From a bacterium (GTDB lineage Bacteria > Patescibacteriota > Minisyncoccia > Minisyncoccales > CG1-02-41-26): 7,224 nucleotides of DNA. Position numbers and translations under genes: made by a program. The stretch is from the NCBI GenBank assembly GCA_021163625.1, contig JAGGTS010000006.1:1-7224 (forward strand), read 5' to 3'. The notes under the pieces are model-generated. The model did no database searches. It was not told the DNA's origin and saw only the letters and a list, made by a program, of their open reading frames with translations. The stretch's first letter is position 1; each line of letters begins with the position of its first letter. Of the stretch, positions 5,139-7,224 are shown piece after piece.

Positions 5139-5762
5139 TTATGCTTCTAATTTAAAATTTACAACCATATACCCGACGCCAAAAGGGCCCTCGTAGGAAA
5201 GAATTTCTGCTTCCCAGTTTATTTTTGCGCTTTCTAGTATTCCTAAAATAAAAGAAAAAGGCCTTAATCCGCAATTGCCAGCTTCTGGATATTTATTCTC
5301 TAAATTTAAGAAATTTTCAATATCTTTATTTTTTAGGCATTTTATTAGCTCTTTGTCAAATCTCGGGCCGTCTTGGTGAAATCCATATGGCCCGTCTTCT
5401 TTTAGGCGGTGGGAAAGGTCTCCAGAGCCAATGAGGCCAATTTTTTTATTTTCCCATTCTGTTTTATATTTTTCATAAAAAATTTTCCCTTGTTCAAAAT
5501 AAAATTTTGGAGGCTCTGTTTCTATTAAAATTTTTTTAACCTTTCCCGCAAAGCCATTTGCAATGAAAAATAAAGGGACATTGAAACCCCAATCAAGATG
5601 GGGGGAAGCGATGATTACTTTTTCTATTTTTGACGCCTTAAACCTTTTAGCCAAAACGCCTAAAGCGTTTAATGTTTTTTCAACTTCTTGGCGGTCTTGG
5701 GGCGAGCCAACAGAAGGAAGAAGTATTGGCGGGTGTGGCGAAAATCCTGCAAATGAAATCAT
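5139..5762 (-). CDS. Class III extradiol dioxygenase (LigB) superfamily protein, AMMECR1-linked
   Basis: A 207-residue LigB-fold protein. From the ATG at 5762 it begins MISFAGFSPHPPILLP, with the metal ligand His10. SPHLDWG (53-59) gives His55, GSGDLSHRL has His118, and DGPYGFHQDGPRFD has His129. CGLRPFSFILG and SYEGPFGVGY follow, with Glu191 the likely third ligand. Classical members use Fe(II) to open catechol rings, but AMMECR1-associated ones have no proven substrate. It is shorter than LigB proper (about 280-300 residues). In several Firmicutes this domain is fused in front of AMMECR1; here the two are separate, 12 bases apart. The frame opens at a TTG (5789), but the ATG gives the normal N terminus and that TTG lies within the putative promoter. 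First gene of the operon. Confidence 0.9.
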   Translation of the reverse strand: MISFAGFSPHPPILLPSVGSPQDRQEVEKTLNALGVLAKRFKASKIEKVIIASPHLDWGFNVPLFFIANGFAGKVKKILIETEPPKFYFEQGKIFYEKYKTEWENKKIGLIGSGDLSHRLKEDGPYGFHQDGPRFDKELIKCLKNKDIENFLNLENKYPEAGNCGLRPFSFILGILESAKINWEAEILSYEGPFGVGYMVVNFKLEA

Positions 5763-5778
5763 ATTTTTGCCTATATTT

Positions 5779-5806
5779 ATTTTAACCAAAAAAGCCTTTA
5801 AATCAA
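5779..5806 (-). promoter_or_regulatory. Possible promoter of the LigB-AMMECR1-efp operon
   Basis: TTGATT (5806-5801, four of six to consensus) and TAAAAT (5784-5779, five of six) on the - strand, 16 bases apart. Initiation would leave about ten bases before the ATG at 5762, which favours that ATG over the TTG at 5789. It sits directly after the terminator of the preceding gene. Confidence 0.42.
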
Positions 5807-5814
5807 ACTAAAAT

Positions 5815-5843
5815 TAAAAAAAAGCCCGATATAAAATCGGGCT
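5815..5843 (-). terminator. Intrinsic terminator of the 207-residue secreted-protein gene
   Basis: On the - strand AGCCCGAT (5843-5836) pairs perfectly with ATCGGGCT (5830-5823) around a five-base loop, and eight T follow (5823-5816, the first shared with the stem end). It lies 30 bases after the stop of the secreted-protein gene and separates it from the LigB operon. Confidence 0.92.
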
Positions 5844-5873
5844 AAAGTTAAAGGGGGGATAATAATAGAGGGT

Positions 5874-6497
5874 CTACTTTAAATCTTTTCTTCTAACAAC
5901 CATAACTTGGGAGAACTTTTGTCCGGGTATTATCCCGTAAATCCTTGTCGCTACGCCGGCAACATTTCTCTTTGCGCATCTGCCAATGCAGACAACTGAC
6001 ATTTCTTCTTGCCGGAAGCTCTTTTTACTGATGCTTGTTGTTTCTCCCGGCCTTAGGCTGGCCAATTTTTTGCCGTCTACGATTACATTAAGCCTTAAAT
6101 TTTTTGTCGCGTTTACAATAGTTATAGTCGTTGAGCCAAGAGGCTGGTAATACTGGCAATAATCGTTTTCTTGATATCGAGGATGGGCTGAAATGACTGT
6201 TGTTGTATAAGTGTTTTGTGGCGGGTAGTGGTAGTATATTGTCGTTGTTCTTGGTTTTGGATATAAGTAATCATTGACTATTCTGCTGGGCACATTGACA
6301 ACTTCGCCTAATCCGTTTACTATCGCTCTTGTAGCTTGGCCATTGTTGAACAACTGATCAACACCGTAAACTATAATTGCTGCCCTTCCCCAATCACTTC
6401 CATGGGCATAAGCCTTTTTAGGCATAACCGTAACGACAGATGTTGTTGCAATCAACATTCCTAAAAGAATTAAAATACTTTTTCTCAGAAATTTCAT
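5874..6497 (-). CDS. Secreted protein of unknown function with beta-rich C-terminal region
   Basis: A 207-residue protein with a classical signal peptide: basic MKFLRK, a hydrophobic core (7-25) and a likely signal peptidase I cut after AYA (29-31). The mature part starts with a helix-like stretch (GRAAIIVYGVDQLFNNGQ, 37-54; then GLGEVVNVPSRIVNDYL). A Thr/Tyr/Pro/His-rich linker follows (about 79-118), with TTTIYYHYPPQNTYTTT. The C-terminal part is strand-rich (STTITIVNATKNLRLNVIVD, 122-141; LRPGETTSISKK), like a small extracellular beta sandwich. Three cysteines remain after cleavage (114, 170, 174), and CIGRC could form a disulfide or bind metal. I recognise no family. The unit has its own promoter, strong SD and terminator, suggesting good expression. 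The next gene upstream is also secreted and tyrosine-rich, so both may serve the cell surface. Confidence 0.85.
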   Translation of the reverse strand: MKFLRKSILILLGMLIATTSVVTVMPKKAYAHGSDWGRAAIIVYGVDQLFNNGQATRAIVNGLGEVVNVPSRIVNDYLYPKPRTTTIYYHYPPQNTYTTTVISAHPRYQENDYCQYYQPLGSTTITIVNATKNLRLNVIVDGKKLASLRPGETTSISKKSFRQEEMSVVCIGRCAKRNVAGVATRIYGIIPGQKFSQVMVVRRKDLK

Positions 6498-6502
6498 CTT
6501 AT

Positions 6503-6510
6503 ACCTCCTT
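6503..6510 (-). promoter_or_regulatory. Strong ribosome binding site for the 207-residue secreted protein
   Basis: AAGGAGGT on the - strand, five bases before the ATG at 6497, is a full anti-SD match and fixes the start. Confidence 0.92.
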
Positions 6511-6536
6511 TTTTATTTTTTTTACGAGCTATTTGC

Positions 6537-6565
6537 AGCTTAAAATAAAATAATTTTTTTGTCAA
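6537..6565 (-). promoter_or_regulatory. Promoter of the 207-residue secreted-protein gene
   Basis: A perfect TTGACA (6565-6560) on the - strand, with TAAGCT (6542-6537) after 17 bases as a weak -10 (TAnnnT kept). The leader would be about 30 bases. The rest of 6566-6640 is AT-rich with no other feature that I can support. Confidence 0.55.
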
Positions 6566-6640
6566 TGTTTTAAAAAGTTGTTATGTTCTTTAGCAGCGCA
6601 GTAATGTAATAATGTTGTTTTGTTCTATTTTAATTTGAAT

Positions 6641-6669
6641 AAAAAAAGGGCCCAAAAGATGTTTGGGCC
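6641..6669 (-). terminator. Intrinsic terminator of the Gly/Tyr-rich repeat-protein gene
   Basis: On the - strand GGCCCAAA (6669-6662) pairs perfectly with TTTGGGCC (6656-6649) around a five-base loop. One C (6648) and seven T (6647-6641) follow. It begins 18 bases after the stop at 6688. Confidence 0.93.
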
Positions 6670-6687
6670 TATTTCCCCCTGTGGTTG

Positions 6688-7107
6688 TTACCACCGGGGG
6701 GCATAGTTGTGAAAATAGTTCGGATCCCCCTCATGGCCAGGGGTATATCCGAACCCTTTCCGGTAGTGCCTGTACCCCCCATAACCTCCGTAGCGGGGGG
6801 CATAGTTCCTGAAGTAGTTCGGATCCCCCTCATGGCCAGGGGTATATCCGAACCCTTTCCGGTAGTATCTGTGTCGGTAATATCCGCTGTTGTATCTATA
6901 GCCGTTGTACCTATAGCTGCCATAGTAGCCGCCATAATATCCGCCGTGGCGGACATTTTTTATGTAGGCGATTGTCTCGCCTACGGCCCTTACCGATTCC
7001 CCTATGGATATCAAATCATAGGGATTTACCGCCCTTGCCACTGATGGCAGGGTAGTGCCGATGCCGATAATACCAATAATAGTTACTATAAAAATCTTTT
7101 TTTTCAT
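6688..7107 (-). CDS. Secreted Gly/Tyr/Arg-rich tandem-repeat protein
   Basis: A 139-residue protein with a signal peptide: MKKK, a hydrophobic core (5-20) and a likely cut after ARA (24-26). A short helix-like segment follows (NPYDLISIGESVRAVGETIA, 28-47). The rest is low-complexity and rich in Gly, Tyr, Arg and His, with GGYYGGYYGSYRYNGYRYN at 55-73. It holds two near-identical copies of a 24-residue unit beginning YRKGFGYTPGHEGD and ending NYAPR (82-105 and 115-138), with a 33-residue period. No cysteine occurs, so it is not disulfide-stabilised. Tyr/Gly-rich secreted chains often assemble into fibres, coats or adhesives; that role here is inference. Transcription and translation signals are exceptionally strong, as if the product were abundant. 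Base composition differs sharply from its neighbours. The function is unknown and I recognise no family. Confidence 0.86.
   Translation of the reverse strand: MKKKIFIVTIIGIIGIGTTLPSVARAVNPYDLISIGESVRAVGETIAYIKNVRHGGYYGGYYGSYRYNGYRYNSGYYRHRYYRKGFGYTPGHEGDPNYFRNYAPRYGGYGGYRHYRKGFGYTPGHEGDPNYFHNYAPRW
6695..6866 (-). repeat. Two tandem copies of a 99-base coding repeat
   Basis: Copies at 6695-6767 and 6794-6866 are 99 bases apart. Bases 6716-6767 and 6815-6866 are identical over 52 positions, and 6695-6708 matches 6794-6807 over 14; only the seven bases between differ much (five changes). The spacing is 33 codons, so gain or loss of a unit keeps the frame. Confidence 0.95.
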
Positions 7108-7112
7108 TATCT

Positions 7113-7118
7113 CCTCCT
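7113..7118 (-). promoter_or_regulatory. Strong ribosome binding site for the repeat protein
   Basis: AGGAGG on the - strand, within AGGAGGAG, five bases before the ATG at 7107; it fixes the start. Confidence 0.9.
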
Positions 7119-7143
7119 ATTTATTTTTTAATTTTCTGCCACA

Positions 7144-7172
7144 ATTATATCAATAATTATGGTATTTGTCAA
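7144..7172 (-). promoter_or_regulatory. Perfect-consensus promoter of the repeat-protein gene
   Basis: On the - strand an exact TTGACA (7172-7167), 17 bases, then an exact TATAAT (7149-7144), with TGA directly before the -10 as an extended -10 element. The leader is about 30 bases. Bases 7173-7224 beyond it hold nothing that I can name. Confidence 0.92.
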
Positions 7173-7224
7173 TGGCAAAGCAGTAAATTTCTTTTAAATT
7201 CAGCATTAAAATAAGATTTAGAAT

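Noticed and set aside
5763..5789. TTG start nine codons upstream for the LigB-type protein
   Set aside because: The ATG at 5762 gives the normal family N terminus, and the TTG lies inside the putative promoter.
6695..6866. CRISPR-like repeat array
   Set aside because: Only two copies, the copies are in-frame coding repeats, and the spacing is coding sequence of the same composition.
6669..6956. 95-codon - strand frame, Thr/Ile/Met-rich, overlapping the repeat gene
   Set aside because: Shifted reading of the same repeats; no signal peptide or SD, and it starts inside the supported gene.
6685..7044. 119-codon + strand frame antisense to the repeat protein
   Set aside because: Its Val/Ile/Pro repeats are the mirror of the Gly/Tyr repeat DNA; promoter, SD, signal peptide and terminator all support the - strand frame.

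Overview
The window looks like part of the chromosome of an ultra-small, AT-rich bacterium of the Patescibacteria/CPR type (Parcubacteria-like). This is an inference from gene content and style: compact short genes, small overlaps, a lone SufB/SufD-type protein, a CPR-style EF-P and YbaB, many small conserved-looking proteins of unknown function, and mostly no Shine-Dalgarno (SD) sites before the housekeeping genes. TAA, TAG and TGA all end genes, so the code reads as standard (table 11).

Positions 1-3171 are a + strand series: the 3' part of an Fe-S assembly scaffold (SufB/SufD family), a two-helix membrane protein, a small helical protein of unknown function, a macrodomain ADP-ribose hydrolase/deacetylase, a YjbQ/UPF0047 protein, a small four-cysteine zinc-ribbon-like protein, a YbaB/EbfC nucleoid protein and a Nudix hydrolase of ADP-ribose pyrophosphatase type. 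The macrodomain and Nudix proteins could act in sequence on acetylated or protein-linked ADP-ribose.

Positions 3172-3273 are a convergent boundary with two hairpins, one placed to terminate each strand. Everything to the right lies on the - strand. A 66-residue orphan gene (3261-3461) has its own promoter and a strong SD. Next, reading right to left, is a tight operon (5762 down to 3555): a LigB-type extradiol-dioxygenase-fold protein, an AMMECR1-domain protein, a lysine-rich protein of unknown function and elongation factor P. The first two are parts of the poorly understood AmmeMemoRadiSam group.

At the far right are two stand-alone secreted-protein genes, each with its own promoter, strong SD and intrinsic terminator. 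One (5874-6497) has a Thr/Tyr/Pro-rich linker and a beta-rich C-terminal part. The other (6688-7107) is a Gly/Tyr/Arg-rich protein with two 33-residue tandem repeats encoded by unusually GC-rich DNA and driven by an exact TTGACA-17-TATAAT promoter. These two surface or secreted proteins and the AMMECR1/LigB/unknown/EF-P operon are the most interesting parts. No tRNA, rRNA, CRISPR array or insertion sequence was seen, and no gene-free stretch exceeds 300 bases.
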